Assembly: GCA_015231605.1 (NCBI GenBank) | Contig: JADGBG010000018.1 | Coordinates: 1 to 36,298 of the forward strand | DNA: 36,298 nt | DNA from: Alphaproteobacteria bacterium | Lineage (GTDB): Bacteria; Pseudomonadota; Alphaproteobacteria; Rhodospirillales; Magnetovibrionaceae | Direction: 5' to 3' | Part shown: positions 27,361 through 35,155 of the stretch, piece by piece | How the letters are laid out: each line of letters opens with the position of its first letter | How positions within the stretch are numbered: the stretch's first letter is position 1 | The notes under the pieces: generated by a model | Databases searched by the model: none | The model's input: the letters and a program-made list of their open reading frames with translations, nothing else | What the model was told of the DNA's origin: nothing | Position numbers and translations under genes: made by a program

Positions 27361-28833
27361 ATGATCTCGTTCGATCAAATTCCCATCGACCTGCGCGTCC
27401 CCGGCGCGTACCTGGAATACAACAACACCGCCGCCAACCGGGGTCTGCCCGGCATGCCGTCGCGGATCCTGGTGATCGGCCAGCGCCTGGCTGCCGGCAC
27501 CCAGGCCGCCGGGGCCGCCGTCAAGGTTCTCGACGTTGCCCAGGCCGAGGCGTTGTTCGGGCGCGGCTCGATGCTGCATCTGATGTTCCGCGCGCTCAAA
27601 GCCGCCAACACCTGGACCGAGAGCTGGGCCATCGCGCTCGATGACGACGGCGCGGCGAACGCGGCCGGCGGATCCGTGCTGTTCGGTGGCGCGGTGACCG
27701 GCGCGGGGACGGTGAACCTCTACATCGCCGGACAGCGCGTGCGCATCGGCGTGGCCTCCACCGACACCCCGGCCGCCGTGGCCACCGCCGCCGCCGCCGC
27801 GATCAACGCCACCACCGATCTTCCGGTGACCGCCGCGGTCAACGGCGTGACGGCTGAACAGGTGGACATCACCGCCCGCAACAAGGGCGAAGCCGGCAAC
27901 GCCACCGACATTCGCGTCAACTACAACTTCGGCGAAGTGCTGCCCGCAGGCCTCACGGCGGCCATCACGGCCATGAGCGCCGGCGCCGCCAATCCGGACA
28001 TCGCCACCGCCATCGCGGCGTTCGGCGACACCTGGTACACCGACATCGCCATGCCCTATACCGACGCGGCCAACCTGGCGGCGCTGGAAGGCGAGTTGGA
28101 AAATCGTGCCGGACCCACGGTGATGATGGACGGCCACGCTTATGCGGCCGCCACCGGCACGCACGCCACGCTCACCACGCTGGGCAATTCCCGCAACTCC
28201 GAACATCTGTCGATCATGGCCGCCTCGGACAGTCCCTCGGCCCCGTGGGCCTGGTCGGCGGCGCTCACCGGCGTGGCGGCCTACCATACCCGCATCGACC
28301 CGGCGCGTCCGCTGCAGACCCTGGTGCTGGACAGCATTTTGCCGCCGGTACCGGGCGACCGCTTCACGCTGGAAGAGCGCAACCTGCTGCTGTTCGACGG
28401 CATCGCCACCTTCAAGGTGGACGATGGCGGCCGCGTGCTGATCGAGCGCGTGATCACGACCTATGAGACCAACGCCTCGGGCATCGATGATCCCAGTTAC
28501 CTCGATCTCACCACCATGAAGACGCTGGCCTACCTGCGCTATTCGGTGCGGGCGCGGATCCTGCAGAAGTACCCGCGCCACAAGCTGGCCAGCGACGGCA
28601 CCGCCTATGGCGCCGGCCAGGCCATCGTGACGCCCAGCGTGATCCGCGCCGAGCTGATCGCGCTGTTCAAGGACTGGGAGTCGGCCGGGCTGGTGGAAGG
28701 CATCGACCAGTTCAAGGCGGACCTCATCGTCGAACGCGACGCCAGCGACGTGAACCGCGTCAACGCCCTGATCCCGCCCGACGTCGTCAACCAGTTCCGC
28801 GTCTTCGCGGGCCAGGTCCAATTCCGCCTTTAA
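27361..28833 (+). CDS. L: Tail sheath protein (Mu gpL-like)
   Basis: A 490-residue contractile tail sheath. Landmarks of the Mu sheath family: FDQIPIDLRVPGAYLEYNNT, then GMPSRILVIGQRLAAGTQAA, AEALFGRGSMLHLMFRAL, NRVLIERVITTYETNASGIDDPSYLDLTTMKTL (seen as RVITTYETNASGIDDPSYLD), and at the end FRVFAGQVQFRL. Its middle (about residues 100-210) is an Ala/Thr-rich surface domain. It is the most abundant tail protein and contracts to drive the tube. The ATG is 7 bp from gp38. Confidence 0.95.
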   Translation: MISFDQIPIDLRVPGAYLEYNNTAANRGLPGMPSRILVIGQRLAAGTQAAGAAVKVLDVAQAEALFGRGSMLHLMFRALKAANTWTESWAIALDDDGAANAAGGSVLFGGAVTGAGTVNLYIAGQRVRIGVASTDTPAAVATAAAAAINATTDLPVTAAVNGVTAEQVDITARNKGEAGNATDIRVNYNFGEVLPAGLTAAITAMSAGAANPDIATAIAAFGDTWYTDIAMPYTDAANLAALEGELENRAGPTVMMDGHAYAAATGTHATLTTLGNSRNSEHLSIMAASDSPSAPWAWSAALTGVAAYHTRIDPARPLQTLVLDSILPPVPGDRFTLEERNLLLFDGIATFKVDDGGRVLIERVITTYETNASGIDDPSYLDLTTMKTLAYLRYSVRARILQKYPRHKLASDGTAYGAGQAIVTPSVIRAELIALFKDWESAGLVEGIDQFKADLIVERDASDVNRVNALIPPDVVNQFRVFAGQVQFRL

Positions 28834-28858
28834 GGCGCCTTGAAGGGAGTTTGAAAGC

Positions 28859-29224
28859 ATGAACCCGAATAAGAAACTGGGCCGCGTGACCATCAAGGTC
28901 AATGGCGACGTGATCGAGAGCTATCCTGACGCGGAGATCGATGTCGGCGGCGCCGTCCGCAAGGACTTGGAGAACGGCAATCATCCCGGCCATTTCACCG
29001 AAGCGCTGAAGGGCGGCTCGGTCAAGTGCGCCATCAACTGGGGCGCCGGCCGTTCCACCGCCGCCATGAACGGCTGGTCTGACGTGACGCTGGTCTGCGA
29101 GATGGACACCGGCCAGATCTTCGTCGGCAACCACTACTACCTCGAAGAGGTGCCGCCGATCAAAAGCGACAAGGTCGAACTCATGTTCCGTGGTCCCGAG
29201 ATGGAGGAAATGAGCGTTGGTTGA
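28859..29224 (+). CDS. M: Tail tube protein (Mu gpM-like)
   Basis: A 121-residue tail tube protein. Features: KKLGRVTIKVNGDVIESYPDAEIDVGG, seen as LGRVTIKVNGDVIESYPDA, HFTEALKGGSVKCAINW, MNGWSDVTLVCEMDTGQ and VELMFRGPEMEEM. It forms the inner tube that is pushed through the cell envelope. The stop overlaps the downstream tail chaperone start (TTG) by 8 bp. Confidence 0.93.
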   Translation: MNPNKKLGRVTIKVNGDVIESYPDAEIDVGGAVRKDLENGNHPGHFTEALKGGSVKCAINWGAGRSTAAMNGWSDVTLVCEMDTGQIFVGNHYYLEEVPPIKSDKVELMFRGPEMEEMSVG

Positions 29225-29543
29225 CAACATCACGGTTGAGCTCAAACACCCCATCCCGGTGATCCTGACGAAGAGATCCTCCGGCGAACAACGCGAGGAC
29301 GTGATTGATCGTGTCACGGTGCGTCGTCCCAAGCTGAAAGACCTGCGCGGCTTCAGCCTGAGCGAGCTCGAAAATATCGACCTCGGGAAAATGGAACTGC
29401 TCATCCGGCGGTTGACGGGGCTGAGCGAAGACGAAGCCGGCGCCCTTGATTTTGACGATCTGGGCGACATCGCGGATGCACTCAACAGTTTTTTTCCGAA
29501 ATCGGCGGACGGGGCGACATCACCGGAGACGCCTGGCGGTTAG
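29217..29543 (+). CDS. Tail assembly chaperone, short form (Mu gp41/E-type)
   Basis: A 108-residue protein of the tail assembly chaperone E/41/14 family: ITVELKHPIPVILTKRSSGEQREDVIDRVTVRRPK (seen as VELKHPIPVILTK, IDRVTVRRPKLKDL), then FSLSELENIDLGKMELLIRRLTGLSEDEAGALD (seen as LLIRRLTGLSEDEAG) and a short C-terminus. It starts at TTG 29217 behind GGAGG, inside the tube gene; no in-frame ATG fits. Near its end, AGT TTT TTT at 29487-29495 is a slippery run that lets part of the ribosomes continue in the -1 frame and make the longer gp41-42-like form. Confidence 0.87.
   Translation: MVDNITVELKHPIPVILTKRSSGEQREDVIDRVTVRRPKLKDLRGFSLSELENIDLGKMELLIRRLTGLSEDEAGALDFDDLGDIADALNSFFPKSADGATSPETPGG
29489..29495 (+). 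promoter_or_regulatory. Programmed -1 ribosomal frameshift site (T TTT TTT)
   Basis: Seven consecutive T at 29489-29495 are read in the zero frame as AGT TTT TTT CCG. Slipping one base back keeps perfect codon-anticodon pairing in both sites, which is the X XXY YYZ rule. The zero frame ends 48 bp later (29543), while the -1 frame stays open for 59 further codons and encodes a recognisable tail chaperone C-terminus. The stimulatory structure has not been worked out. Confidence 0.85.
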
Positions 29544-29674
29544 CCGCCGAGCTGGCATACGGATATCACTTCGGACCAGCGGAAATTTGGAACTTGGATG
29601 TCGCGGATGCGCTCCGCTGGCATGAGGAACTGAGACACATCAATGAGCGGATTGAAGGCCACGCTGAGACTTGA
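29495..29674 (+). CDS. -1 frameshift extension of the tail assembly chaperone (gp42/E'-type)
   Basis: This segment has no start of its own and is read only after a -1 shift at 29495. It adds 59 residues: SEIGGRGDITGDAWRLAAEL, then YGYHFGPAEIWNLDVADALRW and HEELRHINERIEGHAET. The GPAEIWNLDVxDALRWHE block is the counterpart of the WPFSELxxLDLDELLWW region in P2 E+E' and Mu gp42-type proteins. The full fusion is 152 residues. Its end overlaps the tape measure gene start by 32 bp. Confidence 0.82.
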   Translation, partial: SEIGGRGDITGDAWRLAAELAYGYHFGPAEIWNLDVADALRWHEELRHINERIEGHAET

Positions 29675-31430
29675 TTTCGCCGACCGCCTCACCGGTCCGT
29701 TCCGGCGCATGACCAGACAAATGGAAGTGAGCCTGGGGCGGTCCATTCAGGCGGCGGAGAAGGCGGCGCAAAGCCTCGAAAACGTGAAGAAGGCCGCCGG
29801 CGCGGTCGGCGATGTGGGCAAGTCCCTTTCCCTCAAAATGACCGCGCCAATCGTGGGCTTTGGCGCGCTGACGCTAAAATCCGCCGCCGACTTCGAAGCC
29901 GCCATGAACACACTCGGCGCGATCAGCGGGGCGACCGGTGAGGACCTCAAGGCGCTTGAACGTCAAGCCCGGGATCTGGGAGAAACAACGAGCTTTACCG
30001 CCAGCCAAGCGGCGGAGGCGCAAACTTTCCTCGCCATGGCCGGGTTCAATACCCAGAAAATCATGGCCGCCATGCCCGGCACCCTGCAACTCGCGGCGGC
30101 GGCTAATCTCGATCTTGGTCGCGCCGCTGACATTACCTCTAACATCCTGACGGGCTATGGCAAGGACGCCGCAGAGTTGGGCCACGTCAACAATGTTCTG
30201 GTGTCCACGTTCACGGGCTCCAACACCACGCTGGAGATGCTGGGCGATTCGATGAAATACGTCGCCCCCGTGGCCAAGGGCGCAGGGTTGGCGTTTGAGG
30301 AAACCGCAGCCACCATCGCCCTGATGGGCAACGCCGGCATCCAGGGATCCATGGCGGGGCGGTCGTTGCGCATGGCCATCGCGCAATTGCTGAAACCGAC
30401 GGCACAGACCAAGGCCGCGCTCAAAGGTCTGGGCGTGAGCAAGTCGGATCTCTACGATTCGACTGGACAGCTGAAGTCGCTCAGTTCAATCCTCAAGGTG
30501 CTGGCGGATCGTGGCGCGAACACGGCCCAAATCATGGCCATCTTCGGCACCGAGGCCGGTCCCGCCATGCAGGCGGTTATGGATCAGGGTATCCCCGAGC
30601 TTGAAAAGTTCACGGATCGACTGGTCAATGTTGGCGACGTCGCCGCCAATGTGGCCGACGCGCAGATGAAGGGCGCGCGCGGCGGGATGAAAAAGCTCGC
30701 GTCGGCGTTCGAGGGGTTGCAGCTGGCAATTGCCGATTCCGGTTTGTTGTCCGCGTTCACGGATCTCATCAACACCGTGACGAGCTGGATCAGCGCAATG
30801 TCCAAATCGTCCCCGGGCATGTTCAAGTTTCTCACCGTGCTGGCGCTCATCGTCGCGGCCGTCGGCCCGGTGCTGATGGTCATCGGCCAACTGGGCATGG
30901 GGTTCTATGGGGTGTCGGTGGCCATCGCCGCGTTCAAGGCCATGCAGGTGGCGTCGTTGTTTCTGTCCATCGCCGGTGCGGTCAAGGCCCTGGGCGTCGC
31001 CCTGTTGACCACGCCGTTGGGGCTGGTCGTCGCGGCCATTGCCGGCGCGGTCTACCTGCTCATCACCCGGTTTGACGATTTTAAGAAGGGATTGGGCGCG
31101 GTCATCGGGTTCGCCAAGTTGGGCCTTGACTGGTTGTTGAAAAAAATCACGTCGATTGGATCCGCCATCGCATCGGTGATCCCTGACTGGGTCAAGGATA
31201 AGATGGGCATTAGCGTCGAAAACGAGTCCACCGTCCATGCGGCCGGGCCGGACCATGGCTTTAAAAGTGCCTTGCCGTCCGCGCCGTCCATCCCGGGTCG
31301 CACAGAGGTCGGTGGCGCATTGCATATCAAAATTGACAGCGAGGGCCGTGCGAACGTCACGAAGCTGCAAAGCAACAACCCGAACTTCGGCCTCGACGTC
31401 GATGCCGGCCTTGTGATGAACGGAGGGTGA
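29643..31430 (+). CDS. Tape measure protein
   Basis: A 595-residue tail length tape measure protein. The N-terminal coiled-coil part (LGRSIQAAEKAAQSLENVKKAAGAVGDVG, seen as AAEKAAQSLENVKKAAGAV) leads to the TP901-like core: AMNTLGAISGATGEDLKALERQARDLGETTSFTASQAAEA (seen as MNTLGAISGATGEDLKAL, GETTSFTASQAAEAQ) and MLGDSMKYVAPVAKGAGL, ATIALMGNAGIQGSMAGRSLRMAI (seen as LMGNAGIQGSMAGRSLRMA). Three hydrophobic helices at about 395-480 may cross the inner membrane during injection. The length corresponds to a tail of roughly 90 nm by the usual 0.15 nm per residue rule. It ends 4 bp from the stop of the reverse-strand gene. Confidence 0.93.
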   Translation: MSGLKATLRLDFADRLTGPFRRMTRQMEVSLGRSIQAAEKAAQSLENVKKAAGAVGDVGKSLSLKMTAPIVGFGALTLKSAADFEAAMNTLGAISGATGEDLKALERQARDLGETTSFTASQAAEAQTFLAMAGFNTQKIMAAMPGTLQLAAAANLDLGRAADITSNILTGYGKDAAELGHVNNVLVSTFTGSNTTLEMLGDSMKYVAPVAKGAGLAFEETAATIALMGNAGIQGSMAGRSLRMAIAQLLKPTAQTKAALKGLGVSKSDLYDSTGQLKSLSSILKVLADRGANTAQIMAIFGTEAGPAMQAVMDQGIPELEKFTDRLVNVGDVAANVADAQMKGARGGMKKLASAFEGLQLAIADSGLLSAFTDLINTVTSWISAMSKSSPGMFKFLTVLALIVAAVGPVLMVIGQLGMGFYGVSVAIAAFKAMQVASLFLSIAGAVKALGVALLTTPLGLVVAAIAGAVYLLITRFDDFKKGLGAVIGFAKLGLDWLLKKITSIGSAIASVIPDWVKDKMGISVENESTVHAAGPDHGFKSALPSAPSIPGRTEVGGALHIKIDSEGRANVTKLQSNNPNFGLDVDAGLVMNGG

Positions 31431-31434
31431 CGTG

Positions 31435-31815
31435 TCAGAATGTGTGCGTCACGATCATAAGGGCGTTCGCTTTTTCCTTCCCAACGGGCAAGGCGTTCAG
31501 TTCCGTGCACAGCTCCTTTCCGCCTTCGGCGACCATGCCGTACTTTGCGTGGCGGTTAAGAACGCGCATTTCCCGTATGCCGTCCAGTGCGGCGTCGTCA
31601 CTGAACAGGGCCATGCAGACACCTCCAATGGCCGTGGTGTAGATGGGGTGGGTGATGCGGTCCTGGGGCAACACCACGGTCAAGGTCTCCCCCGTTTGTT
31701 CGACCTGAAGGGGCGACATGGACGCCAGCGTTTGTTCGATCGCCGCTTGGGCCAGAGTGTCCGTGGCCGTTGCAATGGCAAGCGCGGTCGCCATGGCGGC
31801 AATAACCATTTTCAT
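31435..31815 (-). CDS. Exported reverse-strand protein (moron candidate)
   Basis: A 126-residue protein with a Sec-type signal peptide at residues 1-24 (MKMVIAAMATALAIATATDT then LAQA, cleaved before A25) and a mature part of about 100 residues with two cysteines (C67 and C103) that could form a disulphide. I do not recognise the family. It is opposite in direction to the tail genes and sits between the tape measure and N genes, with no space wasted: its stop is 4 bp from the tape measure stop, and its start region is shared with the N gene leader. GGAGGGAG lies 10 bp upstream of the ATG at 31815. A periplasmic product expressed from a prophage may alter the host envelope or block superinfection; this is a guess. 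Confidence 0.78.
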   Translation of the reverse strand: MKMVIAAMATALAIATATDTLAQAAIEQTLASMSPLQVEQTGETLTVVLPQDRITHPIYTTAIGGVCMALFSDDAALDGIREMRVLNRHAKYGMVAEGGKELCTELNALPVGKEKANALMIVTHTF

Positions 31816-31856
31816 GATGCGTCTCCCTCCAAAGTTGATCTTGGGAGGGTATCACA

Positions 31857-33059
31857 ATGAGCTGGCGCGACAAGCTTCGTGAGGCGGCGTTCCGTGGCGT
31901 TCCGTTTTTTTGGACCGACACGGACGGGGAGATCGGTCGACGCTTCCAGGCGCACGAGTACCCGGGCCAAGATGACGTCTACCATGAGGATCTGGGGCTC
32001 AAGACCAAAACCCACCGCATGACGGCCTACGTCTGGGGCAAGGATGCCCTCGACCAGGCGGCCCGCTTGCGCGCGGTGATCAACCAGGAAGGCCCCGGCG
32101 TTCTGGTGCACCCCATCCTGGGCGAGATGACCGTCGCCTGCACCGAGGCCGCTGAGCGCCACTCCACCCGGGACGGCGGCTACGTCGCCTTCACGCTGAC
32201 CTTCGCCGAGACCGGCAAGATCAAGAACCCGCGCGTGAGCGTAGACACCGCCGCCCGCGTCGAAGCGGCGTCGAACGATGCTTTAAGCGCCGTTCAAGGG
32301 GCCTTTGAAGACGCGTTCAGCATCGACGGGCTGCCCGAGTTCGTGGCCATCGACGCCCAGGCCCAGGCCACGACGGCGATCGACACGCTGGCCGGTGCAT
32401 TTGCCGATCTGCGGCGCACGGAATCGCAAGCCGCCGCGTTCGTCAACCAACTGGCCGGCATCAAGGGCCGGGTGTCCAGCTTGGTGCGCGATCCCGCCGG
32501 GCTGGCCTATGAACTGGCCGACCTGATCGGCCTGCCCACCACGCTGCCGGGCGCGCAAGTGGCCCGGGCGTTGTCCCGCCTGTTCGACTTCGGCGCCACC
32601 ACGCCGGCGCTGCCGGCGGTGACCGCCACGCGTATCGCGCAGCAAACCAACCGCACGGCGCTGGCGTCCTATGTGCGCCAGGTCGCCGTGATCGAGGCCG
32701 CCCGCGCCACCCCGCGCGAGACCTTCGCCAACCGCACGGCCGCCATCGCGCGCCGCGACCAGGTGGCCGAGGTTCTGGAGGCGGAACTGATGACCGCGCC
32801 GGACGCCAGCTATCGTGCGCTGGCCGCCTTGCGGGCCGAGGTGGTCAAGGGCATCAACGTGCGCGCCGCCCGGCTGCCGCGCCTGACCACGGTCACGCCG
32901 ACGCAGACCCAATCCGCCCTGGTGCTGGCGCATGAGATCTACGGCGACGATCCGGTGCGCGCCGCGCGCCTGGCCGACGACGTGACGGCCCGAAACGCCG
33001 TGCGCCACCCCGGGTTCGTGCCCGGCGGGCAAGTGCTGGAGGTGACGATCGATGGCTGA
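31857..33059 (+). CDS. N: DNA circularisation/baseplate protein (Mu gpN-like)
   Basis: A 400-residue protein of the Mu N family. The conserved start is present: SWRDKLREAAFRGVPFFWTDTDGEIGRRFQAHEYPGQDD, seen as WRDKLREAAFRGVPFFWTD and RRFQAHEYPGQDDVYHEDLG, then RMTAYVWGKDALDQAARL and LVHPILGEMTVACTEAAERHS. Gp N was named a DNA circulation protein and is part of the baseplate hub in related phages. The C-terminal half is Ala/Arg-rich and helical. ATG 31857 follows GGGAGGGTATCAC. Confidence 0.93.
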   Translation: MSWRDKLREAAFRGVPFFWTDTDGEIGRRFQAHEYPGQDDVYHEDLGLKTKTHRMTAYVWGKDALDQAARLRAVINQEGPGVLVHPILGEMTVACTEAAERHSTRDGGYVAFTLTFAETGKIKNPRVSVDTAARVEAASNDALSAVQGAFEDAFSIDGLPEFVAIDAQAQATTAIDTLAGAFADLRRTESQAAAFVNQLAGIKGRVSSLVRDPAGLAYELADLIGLPTTLPGAQVARALSRLFDFGATTPALPAVTATRIAQQTNRTALASYVRQVAVIEAARATPRETFANRTAAIARRDQVAEVLEAELMTAPDASYRALAALRAEVVKGINVRAARLPRLTTVTPTQTQSALVLAHEIYGDDPVRAARLADDVTARNAVRHPGFVPGGQVLEVTIDG

Positions 33060-34095
33060 TCTCAACCTCATCATCGGCACTGAGGCCTGGCGCGGCTGGA
33101 AGGAGATATCCGTCACCCGCTCGATGGAACAGGCCGCCGGCACGTTCGAGCTGAAGCTTACCGACCGCTGGCCCGGCGTCGACGCCCCACGACCGATCGA
33201 CACCGGCGCGGCGTGCCGGGTGGAGATCCACGGCCGCCCCGTCATCACCGGCCACATCGACGACGTTGAAGAAACGATCGAGGAAACCGCCCACGACCTC
33301 GTGGTGCGCGGCCGCGACAAGGCGGGCGACCTGGTGGACTGCTCTGCGGTGCACAAATCCGGGGAGTGGAAGGACGCGAAGCTGGAGGATATCGCCGCCG
33401 ACCTGGCGCGGCCCTTCGGCGTCACGGTCCTGGCGCTGACCGCGACCGGCGCGCCGTTCGAGAATTTCCGCATCCAGGAAGGCGAGACGGCGTTTGAGGC
33501 GATCGAGCGCGCATGCCGCCAGCGCGCCATCCTGCCCCGCTCGGATGGACTGGGCAACCTGATCCTGACCAGCGGCAAGGGCATCGATGCGCCGGGCGCC
33601 GCGCTCAAGCTTGGCAAGGGCGGCAACGTCCTGACACTGTCCGCGACCTCTAGCCTTCGCGATCGCTTTTCCATGTACACGGTCAAGGGCCAGGACGCCG
33701 GTGGCGGATGGAAAACGGCAGAAGACATTGCCGGTGCGGACGCCACGGTCGAGGACGGTTCGGTCCCGCGCCACCGCCCCCTGATCCTCATTGCCGAAGA
33801 GCCCGGCAACGGTCCCACCTTCGAGGAACGGGCGCGCTGGGAACACACCGTCCGCCGGGCAAGAGCGAAACGCATCAGCGCCACCGTCCAGGGGTGGACC
33901 GACGCCGCGGGCGACGTGTGGCGGCCGGGCACGTTGGCGGCGTGCGAATTCCCCCGTTACACTGGCCAGATGCTGATCACGGCCGTGCGCCACGTCTTGG
34001 GCGCGAACGGCACCACCACGGCGCTCGAGCTGGTGCTGCCCGGCGCGTTCGACGTGCTGAAAGTGGCCGAGGACGATGGAGGCGCGTCATGGTAG
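33052..34095 (+). CDS. P: Baseplate hub protein (Mu gpP-like)
   Basis: A 347-residue tail hub protein of the gpP/gp44 (P2 D-like) class. Features: LIIGTEAWRGWKEISVTRSMEQAAGTFELKLTDRWPG (seen as WKEISVTRSMEQAAGTFEL), VEIHGRPVITGHIDDVEETI, VVRGRDKAGDLVDCSAVHKSGEW and TVQGWTDAAGDVWRPGTLA. It overlaps N by 8 bp and gp45 by 7 bp, so the three are translated together. Confidence 0.92.
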   Translation: MADLNLIIGTEAWRGWKEISVTRSMEQAAGTFELKLTDRWPGVDAPRPIDTGAACRVEIHGRPVITGHIDDVEETIEETAHDLVVRGRDKAGDLVDCSAVHKSGEWKDAKLEDIAADLARPFGVTVLALTATGAPFENFRIQEGETAFEAIERACRQRAILPRSDGLGNLILTSGKGIDAPGAALKLGKGGNVLTLSATSSLRDRFSMYTVKGQDAGGGWKTAEDIAGADATVEDGSVPRHRPLILIAEEPGNGPTFEERARWEHTVRRARAKRISATVQGWTDAAGDVWRPGTLAACEFPRYTGQMLITAVRHVLGANGTTTALELVLPGAFDVLKVAEDDGGASW

Positions 34096-34664
34096 ACGTC
34101 GTGCGCATCGCGTCCAAACTCACCCAGCCCTTGAAGCGCCGCGTGCAGCTGATGATCGGCCGCGCCGTGCTGCAGGCCGTCGACGACGGGGCCAAGTGCC
34201 AGACCGTGCAACTCATCGGCCTGCCCGGCGAGGTCCTCGATGGCGTGGAACACGTCCAGCCCTATGGCCTGACGGCCCATGCCCACCCGGGGGCCGAGGC
34301 CGTGCTGCTGGCCGTTGGCGGCAACCGCGATCACGGCGTGGCCATTGTCGTCGGCGACCGGCGCTACCGGCTCACCGGCCTCGCGGCGGGTGAGGTCGCG
34401 CTACACGACGATCAGGGCCAAGTCATCAAGTTGGCGCGCAGCGGTATCGAGATCACCGCCACCCAGGCCGTCGGCGTCACGGTCACGGCACCGCTCGCCA
34501 CCGTCACCGCCGACAAGGTCGTGATCGATTCCGCCGACATCAATCTGGGCGGCGAGGGCGGCGCACAAGTCGCGCGCATCGGCGACATGGTTGCCGTGAG
34601 CGGCGGGTCCAGCGCGGGCAACTGGCCGATCATTTCCGGCTCGGACAAGGTGAGGGCCTCCTGA
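34089..34664 (+). CDS. Baseplate spike protein (Mu gp45, V-like)
   Basis: A 191-residue protein of the Mu gp45/baseplate assembly V family, which forms the membrane-piercing central spike with an OB domain and a beta-helix. Landmarks: VLQAVDDGAKCQTVQLIGLPGEVLDGVEHVQPYGLTAHAHPGAEAV, shown as QLIGLPGEVLDGVEHVQPYG and HPGAEAVLLAVGGNRDHGVA, then repeats of I/V-T-x-T (ITATQAVGVTVTAPLATVTA) typical of the spike helix. It overlaps P by 7 bp and ends in a one-base overlap with gp46. Confidence 0.92.
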   Translation: MVDVVRIASKLTQPLKRRVQLMIGRAVLQAVDDGAKCQTVQLIGLPGEVLDGVEHVQPYGLTAHAHPGAEAVLLAVGGNRDHGVAIVVGDRRYRLTGLAAGEVALHDDQGQVIKLARSGIEITATQAVGVTVTAPLATVTADKVVIDSADINLGGEGGAQVARIGDMVAVSGGSSAGNWPIISGSDKVRAS

Positions 34665-35155
34665 TGGACGCGCTGCTCTTCCTCAACGGTGAGACCTTGA
34701 CCGGCGACGTGGTGCTGGACGGCGCGGGCCTGGCCGTCGACCGGGGCCTGGAAACCGCCATCGCCGTCTCGCTGTTCACCGACCGCCGCGCCGATCCCGA
34801 CGACGTTCTCCCTGATCCGAACGGCCAGCGCCGGGGCTGGTGGGGCGACGTGGTCCCGCCGACCGTCGACGGCACGCCGGCGGACGGCGACCGCATCGGT
34901 TCGCGCCTGTGGCTGTTGAGCCGCGAAAAGATCATCCCCGAGACCATCGCCCGCGCCCGCACCTATGCGCGCGAAGCCCTGCAATGGCTTATCGACGACG
35001 GCGTGGCCGCGCGGATCGACGTGGACGTCACGGTCCCCAAGACCCCCGTGGGGGGCGGCGTTCTGGCGCTGGCCATCACGGTCTATCGTCCCGACGGCGG
35101 CGCTGAAAACTATGACTACGCCTGGACCGGCCAGGCCCAAAAAGGGAGCGCATGA
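34664..35155 (+). CDS. Baseplate wedge protein (Mu gp46-like)
   Basis: A 163-residue protein of the Mu gp46 family (phage GP46). Features: LETAIAVSLFTDRRADPDDVLPD, then RRGWWGDVVPPTVDGTPADGDRIGSRLWLLSREK, seen as RRGWWGDVVPPTVDG and DRIGSRLWLLSREKI, and IARAREALQWLID. It is a wedge component of the baseplate. It overlaps gp45 and gp47 by 1 and 4 bp. Confidence 0.9.
   Translation: MDALLFLNGETLTGDVVLDGAGLAVDRGLETAIAVSLFTDRRADPDDVLPDPNGQRRGWWGDVVPPTVDGTPADGDRIGSRLWLLSREKIIPETIARARTYAREALQWLIDDGVAARIDVDVTVPKTPVGGGVLALAITVYRPDGGAENYDYAWTGQAQKGSA

Noticed and set aside
27307-28902. A 531-codon reverse frame across the sheath gene
   Set aside because: The forward strand encodes a well recognised tail sheath; the reverse product is Gly/His/Arg-rich and has no domain features.
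31432-31860. Forward frame opposite the exported protein gene
   Set aside because: It would begin in the tape measure stop region and has shadow-like composition; the reverse gene has a signal peptide and a ribosome binding site.
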